48,244 bases of DNA from JAHEFX01 sp964614585 (GCA_964614585.1 CAZTLW010000004.1:1-48244), one strand, 5' to 3'; counted from the first letter of the stretch, positions 16,540 to 25,163 are shown. Notes: generated by a model from the sequence alone, not told the origin. Made by a program: numbers and translations.

Positions 16540-18715
16540 CACGCAAGCGTACGTGTTGCGAGGCGTTCCCGGAGGGGGGTTCACAGCCTGCCGTGACCCG
16601 AGGGCCGTCGGGACCGGGGACCACCACCACGTCGCCACCCCGATCGGTCCGGCACACGACCGAGCCTGCGGCCTCGAGCACGTGGACGACCCACGCCGCC
16701 GGATGCCCGAAGTCGTTCTCCCCGACGCTGATGACCGAGAGCCGACCCGCCGAGGCGGTCAGCCAGTCGGGGTCCGACGTCGCCGCCCCCTGGTGGGGCA
16801 CCTTCAGGACCTCGCGCCGCAGCGGCCCGAGGTCGGCTTGTGCCCAGGTCTCGACGTCGCCGGCCAGGAGCACCGACATCCCTCCGACGTCGACGTCGAG
16901 GACGATCGACTCGTCGTTGGGCGAGACGTACCGGCGCAGGGGCCCGAGCACCCGGACCTCGAGGTCGCCAATCACCGCCCGCTGCCCGGGACGCGGGGCC
17001 CGCCGGGGGATGCCGAGTTCGTCGACGGTGGCCAGGATCGGCCCGAGCGCCCCGACCTCGGCCCGATCGGGGACCCACACCTCGCCCACCGGGAGGCGTC
17101 CCACCACCGCGGCGGCGCCGGTGACGTGGTCGGCATGGCGATGGGTCAACACCAGCAGGTCGACCCGGTCGACCCCGTGCCGGCGCAGCCGGTCGGCGAG
17201 CACCACGGGGTCGGGGCCCGTGTCGACCACGACGGTGGCTCCCGACGCACCCCGGAGCACGGCGGCGTCTCCCTGCCCGACGTCGAGGAAGGCGACCCAG
17301 GGCCCGGGCCGGGCCGGGGCACCCATGAGGCCGATCACCAGGGCCACGACGGCCCCGGCCGCCACCACCGGCCGCACCGCCGGCCGGGCCCGCCAGGCCA
17401 CCATGGCGAGGGTCGCCAGCGCGACGCCTCGCCATCCCAGCTCGGGGAACGGGGCGGCGACCCGGGCGACGACGACGACCGCGCTCGCCGCCCAACCGGC
17501 GACGGCGGCGACGGGCCCCAGCCCCACCAGGGCGCCGATGGAACCGAGGACCGTGGCCGCCGAGACCAACGGGCCCGCCACCAGGTTGGCCAGTGGCGCC
17601 ACCGCCGGCACCGACCCGAACGCCACGAGGAGCAGGGGCGCCACCGCCACCTGGGCGGCGATGGTGGCCGCGAGGGCCCGACCGAGCAGGGACCGCCCCC
17701 GGCCGGCTCCCACCACCAGCCCGAGGGTGGCCGCCACCGAGAGCTGGAAGCCGAGGCGTTCGGCCAGCTGCGGGGCGACGAGCACCGAGGCCGCCACGGC
17801 GAGGCCGAGCATCGCCCGCGCCGACAGGACGATGCCGAAGCGTCGTGAGGCGAGGGCCAGGCCCGCCGCCGCCGACGCCCGCACCACCGACGGCTCCCAT
17901 CGGGTGACCGTGGCGAACAGGACGAGGCCGGCTAGGCCAACCACCCATCGGATCCGGGGCGCGAGGGCGAGCGGGAGCGTGACGACCCACCACCCGGCGA
18001 GGAAGAGGGCCACGTTCGATCCGGAGACCGCCACGTAGTGGGCGAGCCCGGCCGACCGCAGTTCGTCCTCGACGACCGGGTCCAATTCGTCGATGTCGCC
18101 GACGAGGAAGCCGACGAGCAGGTGGGAGGCGGGCGGATCGACCGATTCGCCCACCACCGTCCGGATCCGGTCCCGGATCGACGAGGCCACGCCGAGCAGC
18201 CCGCTGGGGGCCGCCACGACGGTCACCTCGTCGACGGCGACGACGCCGGCGACCGGGACCCCGGCCACCGTCGTGGCTCGCGGGGACAGACGTCCTCGCA
18301 CCGCCACCGCGGTGCCCGCATCGGGACGGTCGCCACCCTCGACGGACAGCAGGAGGTCGGGCCCCGACCACGGACGACCGTCCCGGGTCGCCGGTTCGAA
18401 CCGGGCATACCAGCCCGATCCGGGGGGTGGCCGCGGGCGCCCGTCGGTGACGAGCCGCCCCTCCATGGCAACGACGCCCGACCGCTCGTCGGCGAGGGCC
18501 TCCGCCACCGCCGTGTCGGCACGGGCCTGGCCCCAGCCGACGAGGACGGCCAACAGCAGGACCGCTCCGAGCCCTCGCACCACCGGCCCAGGCACGAACA
18601 GGGCCAGGGTCGCCACCGCCACGGCCCCCCAGCCGATCCCCGTGCCACCGGCGACCACACCCGACCAGGCCACCACCGCCGCGGCCAATGACCACCATCC
18701 GATCGGGTCGCTCAC
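16481..18715 (-). CDS. comEC: ComEC/Rec2-type DNA-uptake membrane protein
   Basis: ComEC forms the inner-membrane channel for single-stranded DNA in natural transformation. The 744-aa protein has N-terminal hydrophobic segments, an OB-like DUF4131 region, the competence domain with GLAHYVAVSGSNVAL and many transmembrane segments, and a C-terminal metallo-beta-lactamase domain with VLTHRHADHVTGAA and LLAGDVE. The GTG at 18713-18715 overlaps the comEA stop as GTGA. The C-terminus extends past the DGAT start, an unusual same-strand overlap of about 59 nt. All key histidines are present, so it looks functional; whether the cell is competent depends on pilus genes not in the window. Confidence 0.95.
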   Translation of the reverse strand: MSDPIGWWSLAAAVVAWSGVVAGGTGIGWGAVAVATLALFVPGPVVRGLGAVLLLAVLVGWGQARADTAVAEALADERSGVVAMEGRLVTDGRPRPPPGSGWYARFEPATRDGRPWSGPDLLLSVEGGDRPDAGTAVAVRGRLSPRATTVAGVPVAGVVAVDEVTVVAAPSGLLGVASSIRDRIRTVVGESVDPPASHLLVGFLVGDIDELDPVVEDELRSAGLAHYVAVSGSNVALFLAGWWVVTLPLALAPRIRWVVGLAGLVLFATVTRWEPSVVRASAAAGLALASRRFGIVLSARAMLGLAVAASVLVAPQLAERLGFQLSVAATLGLVVGAGRGRSLLGRALAATIAAQVAVAPLLLVAFGSVPAVAPLANLVAGPLVSAATVLGSIGALVGLGPVAAVAGWAASAVVVVARVAAPFPELGWRGVALATLAMVAWRARPAVRPVVAAGAVVALVIGLMGAPARPGPWVAFLDVGQGDAAVLRGASGATVVVDTGPDPVVLADRLRRHGVDRVDLLVLTHRHADHVTGAAAVVGRLPVGEVWVPDRAEVGALGPILATVDELGIPRRAPRPGQRAVIGDLEVRVLGPLRRYVSPNDESIVLDVDVGGMSVLLAGDVETWAQADLGPLRREVLKVPHQGAATSDPDWLTASAGRLSVISVGENDFGHPAAWVVHVLEAAGSVVCRTDRGGDVVVVPGPDGPRVTAGCEPPSGNASQHVRLRGDHQGTAVAGRSGLAAHGA
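16546..16551 (-). promoter_or_regulatory. Candidate -10 of the WS/DGAT gene, inside comEC
   Basis: TACGCT on the minus strand, 6 nt before the GTG at 16539. It lies within the last codons of comEC, so it would be an internal promoter. Confidence 0.45.
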
Positions 18716-19266
18716 GGCGCGACGACGAGGTCGCGGATCCCGGCGAGGAGCCGCTCGCCGATGCCGCTCACCTCGAGCAGGTCCTCGACCCGCTCGAACC
18801 GACCGACCTCGTCGCGGTGGTCGACGATGCGGCGGGCAAGCACGGGCCCGATCCCGGGCAGGGCGGTCAACTCGTCGGCGGACGCCTGGTTGAGTCGGAT
18901 GCGCCCGTCGCCCGGCGACGCCGACAAGCCACCGTCCGGGGATCGGGTGGGGACGACCACCTGGGTCCCGTCCTCGACCGGGGCGGCCAGGTTGACCGAC
19001 GTCAGGTCGGCATCGGCGGTGGCCCCACCGGCGGCGGCCACGACGTCGGCCAACCGGGCGCCGGGGCCGACCTCCACGAGGCCGGGTGCGACCACGGCAC
19101 CTGCCACGTGGACGGTGAGCGATCCCGACGACTCGCCGACGACCTCGACCGGCACGACGGTCCGCGGGGTGGCGACACCCCGGCGCCCGGCCAGGAAGGC
19201 GGCGACGCCGACGAGGGCGATGGCGGCCACGACGGCGGCCACACGAGCGACGTACGGGTTCGGCAC
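18712..19266 (-). CDS. comEA: ComEA-type DNA receptor
   Basis: ComEA is the membrane-anchored DNA-binding receptor of natural transformation. The 184-aa protein has an N-terminal membrane anchor (residues about 7-27), an SLBB domain (VHVAGAVVAPGLVEVGPGARLADVV) and two helix-hairpin-helix motifs at the C-terminus (LNQASADELTALPGIGPVLA and LLEVSGIGERLL). The GTG at 19264-19266 follows a GGAGG sequence with 7-nt spacing. It overlaps comEC by 4 nt and is divergent from the polyphosphate kinase. Confidence 0.95.
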   Translation of the reverse strand: MPNPYVARVAAVVAAIALVGVAAFLAGRRGVATPRTVVPVEVVGESSGSLTVHVAGAVVAPGLVEVGPGARLADVVAAAGGATADADLTSVNLAAPVEDGTQVVVPTRSPDGGLSASPGDGRIRLNQASADELTALPGIGPVLARRIVDHRDEVGRFERVEDLLEVSGIGERLLAGIRDLVVAP

Positions 19267-19342
19267 GGCACCGCCTCCCCCTCCCCCGGTCGTGCGGCGT
19301 CGTCATACCACGCCGCGGAGGGTGCCACCAGCCCCCTGCCGG

Positions 19343-19348
19343 TACCCT
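19343..19348 (+). promoter_or_regulatory. Leaderless-type -10 element of ppk2
   Basis: TACCCT ends 7 nt before the GTG of the PPK2 gene. No Shine-Dalgarno sequence is present. Confidence 0.65.
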
Positions 19349-19355
19349 CCCGGCC

Positions 19356-20168
19356 GTGATCGACGTCTCCCGCTACCGCATCGAGCCCGGCACCACCCTC
19401 GACCTCGCCGAGCACGACCCCCGAGATCGCGCCGGCTTCTCGGGTGCCAAGGCCGAGGGCAAGGCCGCCATCGCCGAGCAGTCGGCCCGACTCGACGACC
19501 TCCAGGAGCATCTCTTCGCCGACGGCCGCCAGCGGGTCCTGGTGGTCCTGCAGGCGATGGACACGGCCGGCAAGGACTCCACGATCCGCCACGTCTTCGG
19601 CTCGGTCGACCCGATCGGAGTCCGGGTGGCGGCCTTCGGGGTGCCCACCGAGCGGGAACTGGGGCGCGACTTCCTGTGGCGGATCCACCGCCAGGTGCCC
19701 GGCAACGGCGAGATCGTCATCTTCAACCGGTCCCACTACGAGGACGTGCTCGTCGTCCGGGTCCGGGACCTCGCCCCCGAGCCGGTGTGGCGCCGCCGCT
19801 ACGACCACATCAACGCCTTCGAGCGCCTCCTCGCCGACGAGGGCACCACCATCGTCAAGTGCTTCCTCCACCTGTCGAAGGCCGAGCAGGCCGAACGCCT
19901 CCAGGAGCGCATCGATCGCCCCGAGAAGCGGTGGAAGTTCCGCCACGGCGATCTCGCCGAGCGGGAGCGCTGGGACGACTACATGGCTGCCTACGAGGAG
20001 GCGATCTCGCGCACCTCGACCGCCCACGCCCCGTGGTACGTGGTGCCCGCCGACCGCAAGTGGTATCGCAACCTGGTGGTCAGCCAGATCCTGCTCGACA
20101 CGATCGGGGCGCTGCCGCTCGAGTGGCCCCAGCCCGAGGAGGGACTCGAGGGCCTCCGGGTGGAGTGA
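19356..20168 (+). CDS. Polyphosphate kinase 2 family protein
   Basis: PPK2 enzymes use polyphosphate to phosphorylate nucleotides. The 270-aa protein is single-domain and shows Walker A AMDTAGKDST (residues 67-75), GVPTERELGRDFLWR, Walker B-like IVIFNRSHYED (residues 120-130) and the lid region RIDRPEKRWKF. The GTG at 19356-19358 begins immediately downstream of a TACCCT -10-like element. The motif set fits the PPK2 subgroup that accepts AMP or both AMP and ADP, but this cannot be decided by eye. It ends 4 nt from the convergent HExxH gene, with no hairpin between. Confidence 0.93.
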   Translation: MIDVSRYRIEPGTTLDLAEHDPRDRAGFSGAKAEGKAAIAEQSARLDDLQEHLFADGRQRVLVVLQAMDTAGKDSTIRHVFGSVDPIGVRVAAFGVPTERELGRDFLWRIHRQVPGNGEIVIFNRSHYEDVLVVRVRDLAPEPVWRRRYDHINAFERLLADEGTTIVKCFLHLSKAEQAERLQERIDRPEKRWKFRHGDLAERERWDDYMAAYEEAISRTSTAHAPWYVVPADRKWYRNLVVSQILLDTIGALPLEWPQPEEGLEGLRVE

Positions 20169-20172
20169 GCGC

Positions 20173-20571
20173 TCACCCGTTCCGACACTCTGCCAGCACC
20201 CGGCGCTGCACCTCCCGGGCCAGCACCTCGGCGGGCACGTTCCGGTAGGCGGCGTGGTGGGAGCGCCCGGCGATCCGTCCGACGAGGTACGCGACCCCGT
20301 AGGCGACCCCGAACCCGAGCGGGCTCGACCTCGTCTGGGCCACGTGGGCCGCCTCGTGGGCCAACAGCCCCACCCGGGCGCAGCGAGGCAGCCGGTCGAC
20401 CTCGGGCGACACGAGCACCAGCCGTCCGAGCGTCACCGCGAGTGGGTCGATGCCCGCCAGACGCCGGTACCAGTCCGGCAGCGGGGCGAGGCGCACCCGA
20501 GCGGGGTCGACCGAGGGGACGTGCCGACGCACCAGATCGACGTCGGGGCCGAGCGCCTCGGCGAGGGTCAC
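20173..20571 (-). CDS. Small HExxH protein, putative zinc metalloprotein
   Basis: The 132-aa protein is not assigned to a named family. Near residue 72 it has LLAHEAAHVAQ, an HExxH zinc motif followed by Gln, as in DUF4157-type peptidase domains, preceded by a strand with LGRLVLVSPEVDRL. A downstream segment with Ala/Gly-rich hydrophobic character (GFGVAYGVAYLVGRIAG) could be a membrane-associated helix. No third zinc ligand can be assigned. The GTG at 20569-20571 starts 1 nt after the leuS stop, so it is co-transcribed with leuS. It is probably a real gene because the reading frame is tightly coupled to leuS and the motif is specific. Confidence 0.72.
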   Translation of the reverse strand: MTLAEALGPDVDLVRRHVPSVDPARVRLAPLPDWYRRLAGIDPLAVTLGRLVLVSPEVDRLPRCARVGLLAHEAAHVAQTRSSPLGFGVAYGVAYLVGRIAGRSHHAAYRNVPAEVLAREVQRRVLAECRNG

Positions 20572-20572
20572 C

Positions 20573-23311
20573 TCAGCCGACGACGACGTTCACGAGGCGG
20601 CCGGGCACCACCACGACCTTGCGGATGGTCTTGCCGTCGATCCAGGAGGCCACCTTCTCCGAGGCCAACGCCGCGGCCTCCAGGTCGGCGTCGGTGGCAC
20701 CCGCCGGCACCTCGACCTGGTCGCGCACCTTGCCGTTCACCTGCACGACGAGGTTGATGACCTCCTCGGCGGCGGCCGCCTCGTCGACCTCTGGCCACAC
20801 CTGGAGGTGGATGCTCCCGTCCTCGCCCCGCCGGTGCCAGAGCTCCTCGGTCACGTGGGGTGCGATGGGGGCCAACAGCAGCAGCAGCGTGCGCACCGCC
20901 TCGTCCCAGACCCCGGTCGAGACGGTGGCCGCCCGCCGTGCCGCGGCCAGGTCGTTGCGCAGCGACATGAGGGCGGCGACGGCGGTGTTGAAGGCGAAGG
21001 CCTCCAGGTCCCGGCCCACCTTGCGGATCGTCTGGTGCACGGACCGTCGCAGGGCCCGGTCGGCGGCGGGGTCGACGTCGCCCGGCTCGTAGGGATCGGA
21101 CCCCAGGCGCCAGACGTCGAGGACGAACCGGTGGGAGCCGGCGATCGCCTGGCTGTCCCACGGACCGCCCTTCTCCCAGTCGTAGCCGAACATGAGGTGG
21201 GTGCGCACCGTGTCGGCCCCGTAGGCCGCCACCAGCTCGTCGGGGGCGACGACATTGCCCTTCGACTTCGACATGCGCTGGATCTCGAGGTGGTGGCGCA
21301 GCTGGGAGACATCGTTGTCGCCCTCGATGCCGGGGATCTCGACCGCCGCGCCCTCGGGCACCTCGACGCGGGTCCCGGCCACCGTCAGGATCCGCTCGGT
21401 GCGGCGCTCCAACTCGCCCACCAGGACGGCGTCGGCCGGGGCGTCGCCGGTCACGACCACCAGGCGCTCGGCGACGAGGCCGTCTCCCTCGGCCCGGCCC
21501 CAGACCGCCACCCGGTCGCCCGGCCGTTCCTCGCCGAGGATCTGGCCCTGGCTGCGGAGGGCGAGCATCGGCTCGTCGAAGGCGCCGTCGGGATCGCGGC
21601 CGTGGGCCGCCATGACCTCGGCCGTCTCGTCGAAGTGGCCCAGGTCGCGCATCGCCTTGGTGAAGAAGCGGGTGTAGAGCAGGTGCATCACGGCGTGCTC
21701 GGCCCCGCCGGTGTACTGGTCGACCGGCAGCCAGTAGGCCGCCTCCTCGGGGTCGAACGGACCCCGGTCGAAGTGCGGGCTCAGGTAGCGGTACTGGTAC
21801 CACGACGAGCAGAGGAAGGTGTCCTGGGTGTCGGTCTCGCGGCGCGCCGGGTTCCCCTCCGCATCGGTCGTCACCACGAACGGGAGGTGGTCGGGCAGCG
21901 GGCTCCGCCCCGATGTGAACTCGACGTCGTCGGGCAGGAGCACCGGCAGGGCCTCGTCGGGGAGGATCTCCACGGCCCCGTCCTCCCGGTAGATGGCCGG
22001 GATCGGCGCCCCCCAGTAGCGCTGGCGGGACACGAGCCAGTCCCGCAGGCGGTAGTTCACCGTCTCGGAGCCCCGGCCGGCCTCGGTGAGCCAGTCGATG
22101 GCGGCGGCGATGGAGGGATTGGCCCGACCCTTCTCGAGGGTCGTCGGGACGCCGTCGATCGGGCCGGACCCGACCATCGTGCCCGGACCGACATAGGCCT
22201 CGTCCATGGTGTCCCCGTCCAGCGGCTCCTCGCCCTCGGGGGCGATGACGGGGACGACCGGCAGCCCGAAGGCCCGGGCGAACTCGAAGTCACGCTGGTC
22301 GTGGGCGGGCACGGCCATGATGGCCCCGGTTCCGTAGCCCAGCAGCACGTAGTCGGCGATCCACACGGGCACCGGTTCGCCGTTGACCGGGTTGGTGGCA
22401 TGGCCCCCGGTGAAGACCCCCGTCTTGGTCTCGGCCTCGATGCGCTCGAGCTCGGTGCGACGGGTGGCGGCGTCCCGATAGGCCTCGACCTCGGCGCGGC
22501 GCTCGTCGGTCGTCAGTTCGTCCACGAAGGGATGCTCGGGGGCGAGCACCATGAAGGTCGCCCCCCACAAGGTGTCTGGGCGGGTCGTGAAGACCCGGAT
22601 GTCGCCGGCGGGCGAGGCGAAGTCGACGTGGGCGCCCTCGGAGCGGCCGATCCAGTTCGTCTGCATCGTCCTGATCGCCTCGGGCCAGTCGAGGCCGTCG
22701 AAGTCCAACAACTCGTCGGCGTACCGGGTCGTCCGGAAGAACCACTGGGCCATCCGCTTCTGGACCACCGGCTGGCCGGTGCGCTCGTCCTTGCCGTCGA
22801 TGACCTGCTCGTTGGCGAGCACCGTCTGGAGGGTCGGCGACCAGTTGACGGTGGCCTCCCCCCGGTAGGCGACGTCGTGGCGGGCGAACTCGGCGAAGAA
22901 CCACTCGGTCCAGTGGTAGTAGTCGGGCTCGCAGGAGACCGCCTCCCGCTCCCAGTCGAACATGCACCCCATCGAGCGCATCTGGGTGCGCATCCGCTCG
23001 ATGTTCTGGCGGGTCCAGACCGCCGGATGGATGTTGCGCTGCATGGCTGCGTTCTCGGCCGGCAGCCCGAAGGCATCGAAGCCCATCGGGAACAGCACGT
23101 TGAACCCCCGCATGCGCATCCACCTGGCGCGGGCGTCGGAGGGGGTCATGGCGTACCAGTGGCCGATGTGCAGGTCGCCCGAGGGGTAGGGCAGCATCGT
23201 CAGGGCGTAGTGCTTCGGCCGCGACCAGTCGACCTCCGAGCGGTACAGGCCGTCGGCCTCCCAACGCTGCTGCCAGGCGGTCTCGATCGATGCGTGGTCG
23301 TAGGCGATCAT
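20573..23311 (-). CDS. leuS: Leucyl-tRNA synthetase
   Basis: LeuRS charges tRNA-Leu. The 912-aa protein has the HIGH motif in PYPSGDLHIGHWY (residues 41-53), the CP1 editing domain between about residues 220 and 420, and RMSKSKGN near residue 679. Before KMSKS there is an insertion of about 80 residues (GEERPGDRVAVWGRAEGDG to VPEGAAVEIPGIEG) forming what looks like a small beta-rich leucine-specific domain. The ATG at 23309-23311 is favoured because the conserved N-terminus MIAYDHASIETAWQQRW begins there; the longer frame is shadow of the next gene. TACCCT lies 9 nt upstream and there is no Shine-Dalgarno sequence. Confidence 0.97.
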   Translation of the reverse strand: MIAYDHASIETAWQQRWEADGLYRSEVDWSRPKHYALTMLPYPSGDLHIGHWYAMTPSDARARWMRMRGFNVLFPMGFDAFGLPAENAAMQRNIHPAVWTRQNIERMRTQMRSMGCMFDWEREAVSCEPDYYHWTEWFFAEFARHDVAYRGEATVNWSPTLQTVLANEQVIDGKDERTGQPVVQKRMAQWFFRTTRYADELLDFDGLDWPEAIRTMQTNWIGRSEGAHVDFASPAGDIRVFTTRPDTLWGATFMVLAPEHPFVDELTTDERRAEVEAYRDAATRRTELERIEAETKTGVFTGGHATNPVNGEPVPVWIADYVLLGYGTGAIMAVPAHDQRDFEFARAFGLPVVPVIAPEGEEPLDGDTMDEAYVGPGTMVGSGPIDGVPTTLEKGRANPSIAAAIDWLTEAGRGSETVNYRLRDWLVSRQRYWGAPIPAIYREDGAVEILPDEALPVLLPDDVEFTSGRSPLPDHLPFVVTTDAEGNPARRETDTQDTFLCSSWYQYRYLSPHFDRGPFDPEEAAYWLPVDQYTGGAEHAVMHLLYTRFFTKAMRDLGHFDETAEVMAAHGRDPDGAFDEPMLALRSQGQILGEERPGDRVAVWGRAEGDGLVAERLVVVTGDAPADAVLVGELERRTERILTVAGTRVEVPEGAAVEIPGIEGDNDVSQLRHHLEIQRMSKSKGNVVAPDELVAAYGADTVRTHLMFGYDWEKGGPWDSQAIAGSHRFVLDVWRLGSDPYEPGDVDPAADRALRRSVHQTIRKVGRDLEAFAFNTAVAALMSLRNDLAAARRAATVSTGVWDEAVRTLLLLLAPIAPHVTEELWHRRGEDGSIHLQVWPEVDEAAAAEEVINLVVQVNGKVRDQVEVPAGATDADLEAAALASEKVASWIDGKTIRKVVVVPGRLVNVVVG

Positions 23312-23320
23312 GGGCGGGCA

Positions 23321-23326
23321 AGGGTA
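23321..23326 (-). promoter_or_regulatory. Candidate -10 element of leuS
   Basis: TACCCT on the minus strand ends 9 nt before the leuS ATG, so the transcript would have almost no 5' leader. GTGACC 17 bp further upstream is a weak -35 candidate. Confidence 0.5.
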
Positions 23327-23357
23327 GGCGCCCGCCCCGCCCTGGTCACCGTGAATA

Positions 23358-23372
23358 CGAACCCAGGGTTCG
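23358..23372. repeat. Short inverted repeat with AACCCAGGGTT core
   Basis: CGAACCCAGGGTTCG is a perfect 7-bp inverted repeat around one base, upstream of leuS. The same AACCCAGGGTT core recurs in the arms of the hairpin at 26508-26586. Confidence 0.55.
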
Positions 23373-23392
23373 GTGCCGGGCGATCCGACGTT

Positions 23393-23435
23393 CTCCGGTG
23401 GCGAGACCAGACCAGGTCTGGTCTCGCCACCGGAG
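23393..23435. terminator. Perfect 21-bp-stem hairpin after the molybdopterin/pentapeptide gene
   Basis: A perfect 21-bp inverted repeat around a single base starts 1 nt after the stop codon of the upstream gene and 82 nt before leuS. It has no U-tract on either side. It is the longest perfect palindrome in the window and probably ends the queT-like operon transcript or protects its 3' end. Confidence 0.7.
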
Positions 23436-23436
23436 T

Positions 23437-24450
23437 TCAGCCGAGGTCGATGCCCATCGACCGCAGATACCGCTCCTCGGCCTCGAGCAGGCCCGAGGCG
23501 CCGGCGAAGCGGGCCCCGACCACCCGGGCACCCGTCAGCCGGGTCGCCGACAGGAAGGTGTCGGAGAGGTCGGCGCCCGACAGGTCGGCGTCCCGGAGGT
23601 CGGCTCCCTCGAGGTCGGCACCCGCCAGGTCGGCGCCTGACAGGTCGGCGCCGGAGAGGTCCGACAGCGAGAGGTTCGCCCGCCGCAGGTCGTGGCCGGC
23701 GAGATCGACGCCGCGGAGGTCGCAGTCCTTCAGGGCCAGGTCGCGCAGGTCGTGGGTGGCAGGGCGCCAGCCCCGCAGGTCGAGACCGATGAGCGGCCGC
23801 TTGCGGTACTTGGCATACGAATCGGCGGCGAGGAACCGGGCCCGTTGACGAGGATCCAGCGACCCCGTGGTGAACCGCTCCCGGCCGGTGATCGGGTCGC
23901 CGACGTTGTGGTAGCTCGACTCGCGCTCCCAGTAGCCGAGCCGGTCCTCGGCGAGCAGCTCGATCCGGTGGACCCACTTGAGGCTCTTGTAGAAGTACCG
24001 CGAGGGCAGCACCGTCCGCAGCGGCCACCCGTGCTCGACGGTGAGTGGTTCGCCGTCCAGCGAATGGACCAGCCAGGCCTCGTCGACCAGGTCGACCGGG
24101 ATCGACGTGTCGTGACGGCGGGGGCTGTAGGCCTCGAAGCGGACGAAGCCCGCGGTCGGGTCGACGCCGACCCGGTCGAGCACCCGTCGGAGCGGCATCC
24201 CGGTGAAGGTGAGGCCGAGGCGGCTCCAGGAGGTGACGCAGTGGATGTCAGCCACCAGTTCATCGGTGGCGGCCGCCAGCACCTCGGCGTGGGTGAGCGA
24301 GAGCGGCGTGTCCACGAGGCCGACGACCTCCAGCCGCCAGGCGTCGAGGTCGAGGGCGACGGGGACGGGGGCCCGCTCCCCCACCACCGGGAAGCGGCGG
24401 GTCTCGACCTGGCCGGGGTGGAGCGTGCCGGTGGTCACGTCGACCCGCAC
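23437..24450 (-). CDS. Sulfite-oxidase-type molybdopterin domain fused to pentapeptide repeats
   Basis: The 337-aa protein has two parts. Residues about 1-215 are an oxidoreductase molybdopterin-binding domain (SUOX/YedY type): LRVLDRVG and a Mo-ligand cysteine in DIHCVTSWSRLG, then HGWPLRTVLPSRYFYKSLKWV and YWERESSYHNVGDP. Residues about 215-320 are pentapeptide repeats of the A(D/N)LSG type (DLSGADLSGADLAGADLEGA and following). No signal peptide or transmembrane helix is visible, so a cytosolic location is likely, unlike the periplasmic YedY. The GTG at 24448-24450 abuts the stop of the queT-like gene (TGA then GTG), so the two are translationally coupled. Substrate and the role of the repeats are unknown. 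Confidence 0.85.
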   Translation of the reverse strand: MRVDVTTGTLHPGQVETRRFPVVGERAPVPVALDLDAWRLEVVGLVDTPLSLTHAEVLAAATDELVADIHCVTSWSRLGLTFTGMPLRRVLDRVGVDPTAGFVRFEAYSPRRHDTSIPVDLVDEAWLVHSLDGEPLTVEHGWPLRTVLPSRYFYKSLKWVHRIELLAEDRLGYWERESSYHNVGDPITGRERFTTGSLDPRQRARFLAADSYAKYRKRPLIGLDLRGWRPATHDLRDLALKDCDLRGVDLAGHDLRRANLSLSDLSGADLSGADLAGADLEGADLRDADLSGADLSDTFLSATRLTGARVVGARFAGASGLLEAEERYLRSMGIDLG

Positions 24451-25110
24451 TCAGACCTCCTCGGGCACCCGGAAGTCGGGGCCCGGCCGCACCGTGTAGA
24501 TGAGCGGCACCGAGAGCACGGACACGGCTCCCTTGACGATGACATTCGCCCAGAAGATCGAGATGGCCACGGACCCGGGCACGACACCGACGAAGGCGAT
24601 GCCCACGAAGATCGCCGAGTCGACCGGGATCGCCACCGCGTTGGAGGCGAGCACCCGGCCCCACTGGTACCGCTCGCCGAAGGCCAGCACCCAACGGCGG
24701 TAGGCCTCGGTGTCGAGCAACTCGGAGACGACCTCGGCGATGATCGAAGCGAGGACGATCCGGGCCACCGGGCTCAGCAAGTCGGCGAAGCCCTCCTGGG
24801 ATCCGACGGCGAGGTCGGGCGGGAGCACGCCGACCAGCCAGAAGAGGCCGACCATGACGAGGTTGATGCCGGCTGCGGTGAAGATCGCCATCCGGGCGGC
24901 TCGGACCCCACCGACCTTGTGGATGAGGTCGCGGATGGTGAAGGTCAGTGGATAGATGAGGGTCCCCCCGTCGACCGAGAACCCGGCGATGTCGAGGATC
25001 CGCAGCGACGTGATGTCGGCGAGCATCTGCGCCGCCACGTAGATGGCCACCACGAAGGCGAGGGTGAGGGCCCAGGTGGGGGCTCGGCGGTCCGGGTCGG
25101 GGGCGGTCAC
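24451..25110 (-). CDS. Queuosine-precursor-type (VUT family) membrane transporter
   Basis: The 219-aa protein is hydrophobic with about six transmembrane segments and shows the VUT/YhhQ (DUF165) pattern: LIYPLTFTIRDLIHKVGGVRAAR early and WGRVLASNAVAIPVDSAIFVGIAF later. Members import queuosine precursors such as 7-cyano-7-deazaguanine. The GTG at 25108-25110 was chosen because TACCCT lies exactly 7 nt upstream and the longer frame crosses the divergent arsR promoter. It is divergent from arsR with 61 nt between the starts, and is followed directly by the molybdopterin/pentapeptide gene. No queuosine biosynthesis gene is in the window. Confidence 0.82.
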   Translation of the reverse strand: MTAPDPDRRAPTWALTLAFVVAIYVAAQMLADITSLRILDIAGFSVDGGTLIYPLTFTIRDLIHKVGGVRAARMAIFTAAGINLVMVGLFWLVGVLPPDLAVGSQEGFADLLSPVARIVLASIIAEVVSELLDTEAYRRWVLAFGERYQWGRVLASNAVAIPVDSAIFVGIAFVGVVPGSVAISIFWANVIVKGAVSVLSVPLIYTVRPGPDFRVPEEV

Positions 25111-25117
25111 GTCGGGA

Positions 25118-25123
25118 AGGGTA
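25118..25123 (-). promoter_or_regulatory. Leaderless-type -10 element of the queT-like gene
   Basis: TACCCT on the minus strand, 7 nt before the GTG start, the same hexamer and spacing as for ppk2 and the ABC exporter. Confidence 0.62.
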
Positions 25124-25133
25124 TGGCGGTTGG

Positions 25134-25163
25134 TTGACGGGAGCCACCCGGGGCCCCTAACGT
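25134..25163 (+). promoter_or_regulatory. Promoter of the arsR-SRPBCC operon
   Basis: TTGACG (25134-25139) and TAACGT (25158-25163) are separated by 18 bp. The -10 ends 8 nt before the arsR ATG, so the mRNA should be leaderless. It is the most consensus-like promoter in the window. Confidence 0.75.

Noticed and set aside
16542..16560. CGCAA-N9-TTGCG inverted repeat as an operator
   Set aside because: The arms are only 5 bp and the site is inside the comEC coding sequence.
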